From Prunella strophiata (lineage: Eukaryota > Chordata > Aves > Passeriformes > Prunellidae): DNA of 64,000 bases. The notes beneath the pieces were generated by a model that worked only from the letters and a program-made list of their open reading frames with translations, did not search any database and was not told where the DNA came from. The number at the start of each line of letters is the position of its first letter. Position 1 is the first letter of the stretch. Below, piece by piece: positions 28,309-49,610 of the stretch. The translations under genes and the position numbers were made by a program. Location: positions 69,108,330 through 69,172,329 of the forward strand of contig JAZBQD010000015.1 in NCBI GenBank assembly GCA_036583965.1, written 5' to 3'.

Positions 28309-31300
28309 TTGAAAGAACATACTTAGCCAGGAGGCTGGAAATCTGCCAGCTGGACCTCAGAGGGTGAGAACCACCTTTGGAGGTGATCCCAGCTTAGGGT
28401 AAATTTAAGTGGGTTTTGTGTTATCTGAATCTCTAATGTTCCCTTTTGCATTGTCCACATGTTGTAACCCACATATATCATTTACATGGACATGAGTGGC
28501 ATCAGGGTATTTTCACATTCTGTCAAGTGTCCACCCCAGATATTTGTCTCTGGTAGAGTCCTCAAAACCAGAGTCAAGAAAACTTCTGCCTTCCTAAAAG
28601 CTTGCTTAAAGGACTGTTAAAGTTTCCAGACTGCTCCTGCACTTAGCTGATAACACAGGGATTTTTATGGAAGCAGCTCCTGGTGCACAGCCACGGCCAG
28701 GTGACAGCACAGACAGCAGCACAGCCAGAGAGAGAGCCCCAGGGCCCTGAGGAAGTGTGCACCACAACAGAGCGTGGAGCCAAAGACTAATCAGTCATAC
28801 CTAGGCACAAACCCGTGTATATCAAGATAATTGACTTGACTCCTCAGTCACTTTGACTGGAAAGAGTCAGCTGTCACAACAAACTTAACTTCAGAAGACT
28901 GGAGATTAAACACTTCAGCTGATGTGAAATTAAAAAGTCCACTCATACTGACAAATACATCACCTTCTCATAATGAAGACTGCACAATGGTTAAAACATC
29001 TCTGCTGAACAAGCTGTGGGCAAGAAAATCCAAGAAGTGTTTACTTTTCAGCACCACAGGCATATGAACTGCACACTTGACAAACACCTGCTTGCCAGGC
29101 AGCCTTTGGCAGCAAACCTGGATCTTCCTTCCCCCAATACTTGGACTTGATGATTCTTCCAGTGTCTTAGCAGCTTATCTAATCACAGCAAAACACAACA
29201 GTCACATGGGAAGGAAAGCATACCTTATTTAAACACACTGAAATCAAACTCCAACTTGCAGATTTAATGTCTAGGCTACAAAGTAGGTAAATGAAGCTTC
29301 CTCATGTATGCCAGCCACATGTAGGAGTGCTTAAAGATGTACATATATAATTAGACTTAATTATCTAAGAGGGTTGGCAGGCAAGAGTGGAGGGGAGAGA
29401 GAAAGAGGGAGCAGGGGCTTAATAATGGATACAGAATTACCTTCTAAGTTGTCATAATCATCACCCAGCTTAGACATCAGCACAAAGTGGTGTTAATCAT
29501 TCGCTCATGTTAGTGGCTGTCAAAGCTCCATCTAATCCATTCATTAACAAAATATCAGGTTAGCAAGCTGCTGTGGCCAGAAGATAATTAGTTTTCATTG
29601 TGGGGTGGCACATTCTGGATCACACTGATATAATAACTCCATGAACTGCGATAATTTATTTGCTTCTGAGCCTTTTTTCCCCATTAGTTCTTCAGCAGAT
29701 TGTATTAAACATGCACAAACTATAAGTACAGAGTCCTTTGACCAATCTCAGGAGTCTTAAACAGCCTGGATAGCTATTACACAAGCAGCTTCATGGGTGA
29801 CTTGCTTTTAGGTCATTTAAAGAAAGGTTTATAGAACAGCTGAGAGCAGACCATGACAAAAAGGCATTCTCATTAGGTCCCATCTCCATCATCTGCAAGT
29901 ACTGAGTAAGGTACTATTGTGGCCCAGCAGACAACACAAGGATTGTGCAATGGTTGTGCAGGAAAAGGACTGCTGCTGTTTTAACATCTCTTCATTAGGT
30001 CTGTGCTCTTGCCTTCACAAGAAAGTACCCATCCAAGATGGGTTTGGCTGGGTTGAAGTCAAGATAGCCCAATCCTTTTTCTGCAAAGTAATTAAAAAAA
30101 AAAATGATAAAAGCAGTTCAAAAAGGAAATTGTAACATGTGGACAGTAGAAAACAATGTTATAGTTCTGTTCACATGAAAATGAGCAGGTTTCTGGGAGG
30201 CTCTACAGCATGCCACCCCAGCCAGTTTTATGGTAGCTAGGTTAAGGTATTTTATTCCTTCTATCAAAGACATGATCTTTATTCTAATCCTAGGAAACTG
30301 CATTTCAGCACTATCTTCTGCAGTGAGTTCGTGGGTTAATTACATGGTGCTTTAAAGACCTCACATACGATATCTTTTTATCTTCTTGCTTCTCCCTTGA
30401 CTTGTGAGCACAGGGAAGATTTTCATTGGTACTATCTCTCTCCCCTGGTACCACACTTTATCACATGATTTTTAATTCATGTGCTATCACTACTAGAGGC
30501 CTCATCTGTTCTCACAGGGGAATATTCAGGGGAATTTCTTGCTGCTCTTCTCTGTACTTCTGCAACCTCTTCTTGCAGAGTGCTCAGCAAACATGGAAGA
30601 TTATACAAACCAGGTGGGAGGAACCAGTCCTCAAATAATAGCATACTTCTAATAAATGCAAGCATTTCTTAATGAAGCCTGACAGATGTTTACATACAAT
30701 ATTTCATGCTGATATGTAAATAAAACCACTTGCTATAAATCTTAACAAAATGTCATCAAAATACCCAAGCAATTTCAACATATGGTTTTGCTGAATTTCA
30801 TTTACCACTGTGCTGCCTTGTTGTTTGGCTTCATGAGATATTATTAATGGTCACTACTCCTTCCTTTTCTGTCTTTAACAGGACTTGTTATTTGTGTAGC
30901 TCCCCCAAAGTTGTTCAGCTTAACCAATGATTTCCCTTTTGAATTCAAAATGTTCGAGAAGGTCTGACATTGTATTAGCAGAAAGGAATGGGAACCATTT
31001 TGGAGCAGAACAAGCTACTTTTTCTGGAAAAAGCAATTAACATCACACTTCAGTGAAACTACCTCTGAGAAAGGAGATAACACTGCAAGTATTTGAAACA
31101 CCAGAGGCCCAAATACAATTGTTTGGATAGGTATCTCCTTTATTCAATGCTATTCACCAAACAGTATTCTGAATCCTTGTTACAATGCACTGCTTGTTCT
31201 CTTCGTCTTGCCACTGTTCCATCTGATCAATTCCACTTGAAAAGAAAAAAACAAAACAAAAACATGTTGGGTGAGCATACAGTGAAGATATAGTTATCTT

Positions 31301-34300
31301 TTCCATGGGTAATAAAGAGTGTGTGACTTGCTGCTTGCAAGTACTTCAAAGAAAGGTGGTCAGTAACCAGTGTGCAATAGTGAGAAGAAATAAGGCAGGA
31401 GAAAAGGCACTCATCACCTACAAGACTGTAAGGTAAGTAGAATTTATGCATGTGGTTCTTTAAGTGGGCCCCTATCCAAGGGCTAGCAGCACAGAAACAA
31501 CCAAACAGAGCTGAAGACTCAGCAAAAGAACAGGGCATGTAGAAGAAAGTGATGTTTACCAGTAGGAAGTCATTCCACTAATGAAAATTTAACAAGCATT
31601 AGTGCAGGCAGGAAAAAAAAATAAAAATTACTGTTTCCCTAAATGAAAATAGCAATCAAAGTTTTTGATTGCCTATCAGCTTTGAAATGCTAATCATTAT
31701 GGTGACTGTGTGGTGAAGGTAAGGAATTACTTAAAGTGTGCTATTTTCTTTTTTTAGGGTTTGTTTTTTTTTTTTTAATCACTGCTGCTCTACAGCTGCA
31801 CATGCTCAAGGAAACAGAACTGTATGGATAATTACCCCTATGGAAGCAATCCAAAGGTTCACTAAGTAAAAGCTCCTTCCACCTTAAAGATCAAGGTTTT
31901 AAATTAGGGAAGTACTTAAGTCTCTAGCTGACAAAGGTGCTTGACCTGCTGGGCAAAGGTAATCGCCAGGGACTTAATTCAGGACTCTGACAACACACAA
32001 CACAGGGGGCATCCCCAGTGCAGTACTTTGAAACAGTAAGATGCTACTTAGAGCAACAAGAAAAACAAGCACTGCAATTTTACGAGTATTAATAAAAAAT
32101 AAGATAAGCTTTTAGCCTTTTCCCTAAGAAGCTCATCCATTCCTTTTCCTTCTGAACTCTTTTCCAAACACTGGCAGAGGTGTCCCAGTCAGCCTCTGAT
32201 CAAGCTCATGTCAGGAAAGGGAACAGGTTTTCCTGTTCTTGATCAGATTTCAAGTTCATTTACAAATACAGTTCCATCAGGACTAGAAGAAAACTTCTGA
32301 GACTTCTGTCATGCCATGGTAAGACCGTCAACAAACTCAAAAGAAAGAGGAGCTACTGTTGAGTTAAGACTAAGCTGGCATTAGCGATCCTGCACTGTGT
32401 GGAAAGGCCATGGTGATTGCAAAGCTCAACCACAGAAAAGCAAAGTGGTAAGGAAATTAAATCTAATCAAATCAGCTAATTCCCTGTTTCCATCAACTAA
32501 TAAGTCACTTGGATCAATTCACATCTTTCTTAATGCCTAAATCTCAACTTCCTATGAAAAAATAAGCAGAGAAAATGACACTGCACTTAGAACTGTAGGA
32601 AACTTTGATTACATCATTAATCATCAGAAGGCAAGTCTTCTTATATGAGACAGATATACCAACATACCACAGCACTTAATATAAGCCTCCATTTCCCCTC
32701 AAAGCCAAGCAAACTTTGGATGCCTCATTGAACATAATGAAATAGCAATGAAAAAATGCAAAAGAACACAAAGCAAAATGCACAAGGTGTGTATCTTTCT
32801 TCATTGCTCCTTTTGATCACACCACAAAATACTAATCAGCCATGTAGACTTATTACTGCAGCACCTAGCTAGTAAATACCTTCTATTTACAAACAGGATT
32901 ATCTTCAAAGAACACAACTAAGAGCTCACATGGGCAGTACAGTAGCTCAGCTGACACTGGATAATGAATTAACCTATGGTAACTCAATCTGGATTAAGAC
33001 AGGGTTTCAGAACCTAAGAGCTCACAATTTAATCAAATAGTGTAGTGTTCTATTCATAGGGAATATTACTCCAAGGATGCAGCACACAGCAAGATGCACA
33101 CAAGTGTCTAAGACCATGGAAGTGTTTAAGCCTACATGCCCCCCAGATGTTTGTCACAATTTCAGTAGTGACACATACAAAATTAAAACAGACATCCAAT
33201 AGCAGAATGAGTGAGCAAAATTAGCAGTGGGAATATTTTCTCTAACAAAAAGCATATAAAGAAATACTGGATGTAGGAGACAAGGCAACTCCCCTAATGT
33301 TTGTTTTCTTTGAACAGCAAAGAACTAATGCTGGGGGCAGTGTATGGAGCAGAGCGAGCCCACAGTGTGAGATATGGGATCTATTTTTCTCTTTTTATAT
33401 CTTACCTATCTCCACATGTGTGGAAATTAAAACTACAATATAAACTCTGAAAAATCTTATATGAAGAACTTAAAAATACAAAACAAACAAGCAAACAAAG
33501 CCCCGAAAGCAATTGATGACTTCATTTTGGGGAGCATGGGCTAGCTGTTCTGCTAGAAACCAAGCAAATGCCCAAATGTGACTCTGTGTAATAGAGAAAG
33601 TGTCAGAAAGACAAATCAAGCAAGAGCACACTATTTACTCCAATACTCTGATGGGTACTGGCACAAAGGCACTTTCCTGTCTGAACCCGAAGGAGCATCC
33701 AGAGCTACACAAGATGGCAAATACATGAAGCTGCCATGACAAGCACTGTAAGATACATCAGATACATGAAAGTTACTAGAAAATTTTCTATTCCCATCCC
33801 AGGATTTCAGTGTCTGTTCTTTTTCTATCAGCACAGTAAGCATGTTCATTTTTCTGCTCCTGAGGCTGACACAAAACACACTTTAAGAAGCCAGGTAGCT
33901 GTGACACATGGAAGTTCTGACCACCATGAGGAACTGGTGGCTTGTTTCCCACACTCACCTGGGACCACCACCACTAAACAACAGTTTGGGGCACATCATG
34001 ATCAGCTTTTGCTTCAACTTACAGTAAAATGACAATCCCTGCAAGTAGCTGCCACGGAAGTGGACTGAAACAGCAGAATTTAGCTTTGACATATGACTTA
34101 AACCTGCATTATCAAGTAAGAGGCAAAAAACTGAATGCTTTTCAGGCTCCCTGTAATAGCCTGTAATGAAAAAATATTGTAAAGTGAGTTCTGAAAACTT
34201 TATAGGATACACTGCTTTTATAGTTTAATAGGCTCCTCTACATCCTTCTACTTAAATATAAAGTACCACATTAAATACCAAGGTTAGTATAATTTCTGAT

Positions 34301-37300
34301 TGTCCTCACTGTGTCTGAGCAAAAAATGATGGGACATTATATACTCAGGGGAGTTACAGCTGCCTCTGGACAGCAGAGCTCCCAATTGAGAGCATTCTGG
34401 CCTCTGGAAGGAAAAAAAATGCACACAATATTTATTTGCAATAAATACATACACACTATATAAACTTATATTTTATCCTTGTAACTGATCTAGGCTCAGT
34501 GTAACTGGATACTTTTGCCATATCTTCAGACAGATCCTTTTCATGGGCTGATGGATTTCTATACTTAGGAAAACATGTATACCTTGGAAGTCAACATAAC
34601 CTGTACACTAAATAAATGCCCTTGGAGGAAATAACACACCTACCACTACTCAGCCAGCTGAACGTGAGTGATGCCAACAGTAGGATCGTATATCCACATA
34701 CATCCATGCACATGGATGTGAGTTAGAAACAACAAGGCCTGGGTGGTTTTGGCATAAGGTTTTGCTCAGCCCACTTTGCAGTGCTGATCCATGCACATTT
34801 AAACAGCTTTGGATCTAAAATATGGCACAAGAATAAAATTCTGTGATTTCTTCACAAGAAGCAGCACATGGCCTATGCAGCCACCAACCTTGCCACAGTA
34901 GAGAGAGAAAGTGAGTGGAGAGATGAAATGAGTTTAAAGAAATTCCTTGAATTAAGACAATACAGACCAAACTTCCTCTAAACTTCATCAACAGCAGAAG
35001 TGAAGAATAAAAACTTCTGCACCTACTTTACCAACTTCACCTACCAGATTTGGAAGCCACTTTAAACACGTAATGCAGACTAAAGAAGCAAGACTGTTCT
35101 TTTCAATACATGGCTGCCAAAATATCTGCAACAGTTTTTCAACCTACCTGCATAATTTCTAGGCAATTTTAATCAGATACAGCTGTTTGTGCAACTTAAA
35201 TAGTCTTTTTCTCCCTGAAACATTCATTCCTCCTAGAATATTAATATTTCTTGGTTAGGAGCCCCATATTATAAATCACTTTGTGAAATACACTCTGTTA
35301 AAGTGGAGAGTCTTATGCAGAAGTTTTTGCTAAGTGGTTCATGCACACAGAAACATGGAGCAAATGTTACCCTGCATAGACAAGCATTCAAATGCCTCAA
35401 GTAAACACATTAGAAGGGAACAAACCACAATGGTGCAGACTGTGTCAGTGGAACTAGGGTTAGTCTGAAATGATTTCTTGTTCATTAGGTTGTTACTTTT
35501 TAATATATGTTCCATTATTTTAAAAAAATGAAATATTGTTTCAATCTTATAAACTAGAATTTACAATCATTTTATGGTACCTATATTTCACATCTAGAAG
35601 AGGCTACCATAACCACCTGATTTGATCCCCTCCTTATAATGTAGACTGAAGAAACCACTCTCAGGCTTTAAAACTTCTGGATCTCATTTGCTATATATAA
35701 ATTAGCTGCCAAAGCATGACTGAAAAAGATATTTAAAGTGACAATAGAAAAAGGAAGGGAGGACAATCAAAAGCACTGGTTACTTAAATTTTACAGCAGT
35801 TACATTCCTGATGTTTGCAATAGTCCTGCCTTGACCTCTGCTTGCACAGCAGCATGATGATACTTTCTTCATCGCCGAGATTAAGGCATTTATGGTCAAG
35901 GTCATATCATATTTTATTTAAACACACTGCAGAAGGACAGTTAAATTTTACTGGTCAGATTCACCATGGTCCTTGAGCAAAGCTGGGGCTGCAGGGCAGA
36001 GCAAACAGCCAGCTAACGTGAGAGCTGCCAAGGTGCACCTTCTCTTCATGGGCCCAGAATAAACATCCTCCTCTTTCTGAGATCAGACAGGTCTCTCAGC
36101 CAACACAGCCTCTCTCCACCTGGATCTTAGAGGGATGACAGGGTTAACAGTACTGCATCCAGCCAGCACCACTGCTTAACAGATTTGAGTCCAGAGCTGA
36201 GACAAAGTCCTGTTTTATGAATGGCAACAAAAGGGGACAGCAGCTCTGCCAGCCATTACCAGGGTTTTGCTCCCTTGAGAGCTCCTTCTCTCAGATGGAG
36301 GTCCCCACTTGCACTTTTAATTCCCCTTGGGCCTAAACACTGTAATTGTATGGAAAGGTTCTAAAGCAAGTTTCAGTGAGTCAAGCTCAGCACAGGGATA
36401 CAAAACCACCACCACAGGCCCTCCCTGGCACATTACACCTGCACCTCACTAGCAGCAATCATTTCAATGATGCTGTATTTCAACTGTAACTATGAACACA
36501 AATATCAAATAAGGTCCTGAAATGACCTAAGGCACCTGAAAGGACCACAATCAGTGAAGTCTCCCTATTGCACAGCCACTAAGAATAGACATCTCCTGCA
36601 AATGTTACAGCCCTGAGAACACACTTGATCCTCCAGGCATCAGTGTTTTTATTTTTGACTGTACAGCTATAAGCCTTTGCTGAAAGGAGAAGCTCAGCTC
36701 TCCCTGCTGTAGAGAAACAACACTGACACACAGATAGATGAATGCTAGGAGGGCAACAGGATCCACTTCATTTTATCTGGGGCAATCTTTCAGCCATATA
36801 ATGAAATAAAAATCTCTTGGGGACCTCAGATCAAAATGTTTTTTGGTCTAGCAACCACGACTCCCCCTCAGGCTCCACGTGGGTTACAGGTTTAATCTCA
36901 TCTTCCTGCAAGCACACCGGCAGGAGCAGGGCCACCCTTGACTCCATCAGCTGCTCCATGGCTGCAGGCTTAGGCGAAGCAGAATTCAGCTGTGTATGTC
37001 TACCAGGGCTCTAATGCTGGGAATAGAAGTGGAACTTAATGTAACTTAATCTAGAGAAAGATAATTCCCTACCAGTATTACCCCCCACCCCAAACGTATC
37101 AGTGACAAGTACCCAGACTTTTCCCAATGAAAAGGTGACTGTATGTCCATTATCTTTACCCTTAACTCTGCACAAACTGAAGAAATGTTTTGAATTAAAG
37201 ACATTTCTGAATCTAAGATTATTGATATCACTGTGAACAGGGATGTCTTCCACAGAAGAAACTACAATGCTAATATTGTATAGCAGGACAGAGATCTGAA

Positions 37301-38588
37301 CTGGGCTCCTGTTACTTAGTGCAACTTTCTGAAGTCAGATTTAACTTTCTGGATTTTTTCTTGTGGCTGGTGCTGATGGTTGCCAAAAGCATGAAGCTTA
37401 ACATGTCAAACCACATGAGAAGGAAGCCTCTCCTCCATCCCCTTCTGTCCTCACCCTGTTTCCTTTCAGGGCATTTATGTAAGATAAACACAAAATTGCT
37501 CCCTCAGTTGCAGTGACTTGAGACATATAAGATTCCCCTAATCTCAAGATCTTCTCAGTGAGGTGTTATCTTTTGTCTCTTATATATACTACTTTTCAGA
37601 GCAAATGTTCTTTTAAAGCACTCCTCACAGAGGAGAAAATAATATCTTCAGCTATGGAAGTATCCAGGCTTCTTTTTGAAAGTCAGGATGTGACATAGAA
37701 GATTATTAAATACTACACATACAACTATTCTTTAATTCCACAAGTCTTCCATTCACCACTGCTTACACCCAGAGCAAGTCTGTACCTCCACATGTGCCCA
37801 GCTGTGTAAGCTCAATGTGCAGTTACACATCCACCCCTCCTTGTAAGGGTTGTCAGCAAATTTGTGAAATTAGAGAAGTTAGCTACATACCTGCCTTCCT
37901 ACAAGAGATAAGGCACAGGGTCTCACACCTGTCAAGACACTGAATTCATTAATTTCTAATAATCACAGGCTTTCACTAGATCTCCTCAATACTTCTTAAT
38001 CAGGCCTTTGTGTACATTCTTACCAGTGACAGAGGCAGTCACTCAGCTCTCACTGCTGGGTCACTGCCAGCAATCTTCCACCAGGCAAGTTGGGAAGATG
38101 TTGTATGTTAAGAAGTGGCAGGAAAGAGAGGGAAATCAGTTTCATTGTGTGCATTTTCAACACACAAATGCTATAAATGCAGAGAACCCAAACTTCACCT
38201 CCCACCCCTTTTTGCTCTACTGCAGATGATGACAGCAGTTACCTCACTTGGATGCTTTCTATGGCTCCACCTTTCCCACCATTCAGGTTAAATTCAGGCT
38301 GAGCTCCCTGTACATCACCCAAAGCTCTTTTGTGTCACTAACATGGTGTCATTGATGTCATTGCTGTAACAATCAACCCTGAAGCACAACGCAATGATTG
38401 TTTCTCCAACTCACATTCACAGCACATTTGTTCCAGCAGGCTTGAAAATGAGAGGATGAGGCAGGCTAGGTTTTCCTGCTCAGTGGGTTTTTGCTCCAAT
38501 CTAATTAAAAACATTTAGCAATTCACTGAAGTTCCTAGAGAACTGCACGTGTACCACACTTTAAAATAAGCTCTAAAAGCAAACAGTC

Positions 38589-38621
38589 TTTTTTTTTTTT
38601 TTTTTTTTTTCTTTTTTTTTT
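38589..38621. repeat. Poly-T tract (33 bases, one C interruption)
   Basis: Twenty-two T, one C, then ten T. No recognisable retroposon body was seen on either side, so it is called only as a homopolymer. Confidence 0.95.
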
Positions 38622-40077
38622 AAATGCACTCCCCAGATGGAGAGAAGTTTCTTTCTTTCCTCAGAAATTTGTTTGTGGTATTATAACGAAACTGCTGAAC
38701 AGAAAAGTTGAGCTGCTTCTGAGCTATCTTGGTCTTGTTGTTATTGCTAATGGTTTTCTTCTTCATCTAAAAGCTAACAAGGAAAGCCACTGCTGGTTCT
38801 CTGACATACAGAGAAGTGACAGTACAGCTCACTAGAAACAGGCAGCTGTGGTCACCTTGGTCTGAAACTGGGTCAGAGATGTCAGCTCACAGTTATATGG
38901 GAGAAATACACAAGTAATATTGGGGATTCAGAGACTGAGGACAAGATCATCCTTTTCTTGCTGGTAGAACTTTAACAGCTCTGAAAAGGCAGCTTCCTCA
39001 CAACAAAAGGTATGTTTCATGTACAGTTTTTGGTAACTTTTCCTCCTTTCTGGGAAAAGTGTCAGGGAATCTATGTGAACAGCCAAGCCAAGCCCTGCAC
39101 TGCTACACCATCTTAATCCAAAAGAGAGCCATGCATGGGAGATTTTGCCACTACTGTGCATTATGCTGCTGCTGGGGGGAGAATGTGTGCTGATGGAAGG
39201 TCAACCCAGCTCCAAACACTATTAAGATCACTGGACAAGCTCAGTGAGAAAGACTACAGAGTCTTAACGTATTCTGCTTGTAACTCCATCCTTGATATTG
39301 AAAACACACCTTTTGCCAACTAAAGCCACTTTGACCTGGGGAACTGCAGCAGAGCATGTCACACACAATGTCAGGAATGTTCTTGCCATCAAACAAGTGC
39401 TAAAGGATCCTTTGGACTAGCTACGTATGACATCACCAGCTTCCAAACTCAGACTTTCTCAGAAACTGTCCCTAAATGCCTTGAAAAATGCCTGTCCTCA
39501 TCTCCAGAAACAAGAGTGCCCTTAAGCTGTACAGCCGAGAATAAATTCCTTCAGGGTTGTAACAACCAATTAAGGGATGTGAAGCAATTACTTTTATATC
39601 CATACAAATGAAACTCCTCCAATGCAATTAACAATCCCTTATCATCTACTGTTGAATTTGTGGAAACCATATGCTGCACACTCCCTCCTCCCCCAACTTT
39701 CCCACAATTTTAAGCAGTTTGTTTTAGCTAATGTAATGAAACCTACCTGTTCAAGAGAAGTAATAGATGTGTGAACATTATCTGAGTATTTTTAAATGTC
39801 TTTTTTAATTTTAAATATAATTTCATTTGAGATTTTACAGCTTTCATTTCTATTAATAAATTATCATTTCTTCTTTATAAGTGATGAGCTAGTATGTCAT
39901 GTAATTTCTTTCGTCTAAATAGACTAAGACTTTGATCTAATGCAAGCCCTTGCTGGGAGTAGAAAGACTTTCTGTCTAATTTAGTTACAAAAAATATTCA
40001 ATTAAACTTGGGAGTTTAATTCATTTAGTTATGAAAATTAGATGAGCTCAATAAGGTACATTTGATTTGCCTTAAGG

Positions 40078-40095
40078 AAAAAAAAAAAAAAAAAA
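40078..40095. repeat. Poly-A tract followed by CCAAA motifs
   Basis: Eighteen A, then CCAAACCAAAAAAAG. It lies 430 bp downstream of the second VWC2 coding exon, inside the intron. It is not a polyadenylation site for the gene, since the exon ends at a splice donor. Confidence 0.9.
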
Positions 40096-40518
40096 CCAAA
40101 CCAAAAAAAGAAGAATATCTGAAAGGGAAACAAATATGAATGGAGAACAAAAGTAGCTTTTCCTGCTCATGTTGAAAGGTAGACAATATGAAGAGTCTGA
40201 GTTCCACTTTGTGTGCCTAAATAAAGCACAGCCACAATGAGTTTGTGCAAATTATATATCCAAGAGATGCACGAACAGCTGTATTAACATCCCTACTTGT
40301 CTCTTAGGTAACAAAAATCCCTGCAGGTCATAAATTGAGGCCACCCAGTCAAGGGAGATCTGACTCCTCACAACAGGATTACACCATCCATAGACAACTC
40401 CATCTCCATTCAAAGAAAAAGACAAATATCTGAATAATTTTCAAAAATTATTTCAAAAGCAGAACAGAGCACCTTGGATCTCTCTGACAGAGGCCTCCTG
40501 CTAGCTCTGCAGCCATCA

Positions 40519-48060
<7,542 letters not shown>

Positions 48061-48105
48061 CTAGGAAAAGAAGGATTAGGAATACTTCAGCTTCTGCACT
48101 TCTTA

Positions 48106-48117
48106 CCCCCCCCCCCC
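48106..48117. repeat. Poly-C tract (12 bases; poly-G on the VWC2 strand)
   Basis: Twelve C on the plus strand. On the minus strand the last G of the run forms a GTAAGA donor-like motif. It is about 115 bp upstream of the VWC2 start codon. Confidence 0.95.
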
Positions 48118-48242
48118 GCACCCCGCCTCGCCTCCACCGATGCAACATCTCAAACAATATGCAACCTGCCTCGGCAGTTTATGCAAAAGGCAAACAGCCT
48201 GCTGCTGCATCCCTCCTCCTCCTCCCCCGCTCTGCCAAGTCT

Positions 48243-48250
48243 TATAAATA
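48243..48250 (+). promoter_or_regulatory. Candidate TATA box between the CpG island and the VWC2 start
   Basis: The plus strand has a consensus TATAAATA followed by G. The minus strand of the same site reads TATTTATA, a weaker TATA. If used on the minus strand it would start VWC2 about 220 nt upstream of its ATG, with no need for a separate first exon. If used on the plus strand it would drive a divergent transcript from about 48275. Function is not shown by sequence. Confidence 0.25.
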
Positions 48251-48787
48251 GCAGGGCTCTGGACACGGACCGGGCGTCTTCGGCTCCAAGAGAGCACCAC
48301 GCAGAACTCCGGGGAGTCAGCGTTTGCAGGCAAAACTCAGAGCGCTTGGGGGGGTTATTTTTAACTTTCAAATGACAACATGTGAAGAGGACGGACGCCC
48401 GATGAATTAAACGGAGCTCCCCAAAATCCAGCAGGGTCCGGAATAGAAATTACCCAGTTGAGTGCTGTTCACTGTCTGCACACACGATGATTTTCATTAA
48501 CCTCTTATTCAGTCTCAAGTACGCTGGTTTGGGTTCTGTTTAAATACCTACCAGCTAGCGCGTTTCTGTAACAGACAACTAAACCCAAGCACACTAAAGC
48601 GAGCAAAGACAAACTACCTCCCTTCCGAACTACCCAAACCAGCACACAACACCACCTCTTCCTCGCCCGTGCTCGAAAGACAAGGTAGAGCCGCTCCGAG
48701 TTTCCGCAGCCGAGGCTCATTTAACCCTCCAGGAGTTCCGTAGTGCTCCCGGCTCCTCTCCCTGAAGCATTACACGCCAAATCGGGG

Positions 48788-48839
48788 AAAAAAAACAAAA
48801 CAAAACAAAACAAAAAACCAAACCAAACCCAAACCAAAA
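48788..48839. repeat. CAAAA / CCAAA low-complexity tract beside the CpG island
   Basis: Repeats of caaaa pass into ccaaacc units just before the GC-rich island. On the VWC2 strand it reads as TTTTG and TTTGG repeats. It separates the island from the TATA-like site. Confidence 0.9.
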
Positions 48840-48889
48840 TACGCACACTACTCCGGCCACGACAAGCAATGCCGCTGCAGCCTCCCGGC

Positions 48890-49610
48890 ACGACCCCACC
48901 TCGGCGGTACCGCTCCCTAAAGCCATTCAAAAGCCTCTCTCCACCCGCCCGCTCCCCGGCCCTCGGCGATGGCACCGCGGGGCACCGCGCTCCGCCCGCC
49001 GGCAGCGCTGCCGGCCCGGCCCGGCGCCGCAGGGGAGCCGCGGCTCCGCGCCGCCCGCCCAAACTTTCCGGAGGGCCGGGCAGCGCCGCCCGACCCCTCC
49101 CGGTGGAGCTGCGAGGGAGCGGGGCCAGCCCCTTCCCCAGCCCGGCCGGCTCCCCGTGGCGCGGCGCGGCGCCTCCCCGCTCGCTCGCGGGTGCGGGCAG
49201 GGCGCGGGGCGGGCGCGGGGAGGGGCTCGGTGCCGCCGGGGGCGGCGTGCGCGGCCTGCCGGCCCTGCGCCGCCCGAGGTGTGCGGGAGGGGCAGCCCGT
49301 CCTGCCGCAGGGCCCCCGCGGCCGCGCCCCGCGGATGGCGAGCGGCTGCCGGGGGAGCGCGGGGCGAGGCGGGCGCGCTGCGGGCCGCCCGCCCCGGCGG
49401 CTGAAAGTTTGGCGGTGTTAGGCGCGTCGGTTCGGGACGCGGCTCCGCTCGCTGCCGGGACGCTCCCGCTGGCGGGCACACCTGCGGAGCCGCCCCGGGC
49501 GCGGGCAGGGGCGGCTGAGCAGCGTTTATTCCGGACGGGCGCGCTGTGCCCGTCTGATGCTGCCCGCGCCGCAGCATCACGCAGTACTGTGCGTTAGCGC
49601 TCCCCTGACA
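48890..49610. promoter_or_regulatory. VWC2: CpG island, probable VWC2 promoter and first-exon region
   Basis: Base composition changes abruptly from AT-rich flanks to very high GC with dense CpG and multiple GGGCGG/GGCGGG Sp1-type boxes (for example around 49200-49220), then drops back after about 49610. It lies roughly 0.9-1.6 kb upstream of the VWC2 start codon, where a CpG-island promoter is expected for a developmental vertebrate gene. Long open frames run through it on both strands (up to 284 codons) only because GC-rich DNA has few stop codons. No TATA box was seen inside the island. The transcription start and the untranslated first exon cannot be placed from sequence; a CAG|GTGTGC donor-like site at about 49480 on the minus strand is one of several possibilities. 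Confidence 0.75.

Noticed and set aside
40078..40095. Poly-A run as the tail of a processed retrocopy or gene 3' end
   Set aside because: There is no gene-like body next to it and no AATAAA at the right distance in the right orientation. The nearby VWC2 exon ends in a splice donor, not a 3' end.
48743..49597. 284-codon plus-strand open frame through the CpG island, with 252- and 217-codon frames on the minus strand
   Set aside because: All are rich in A, P, R and G with no domain or signal peptide. Overlapping long frames on both strands are expected where very high GC removes stop codons.
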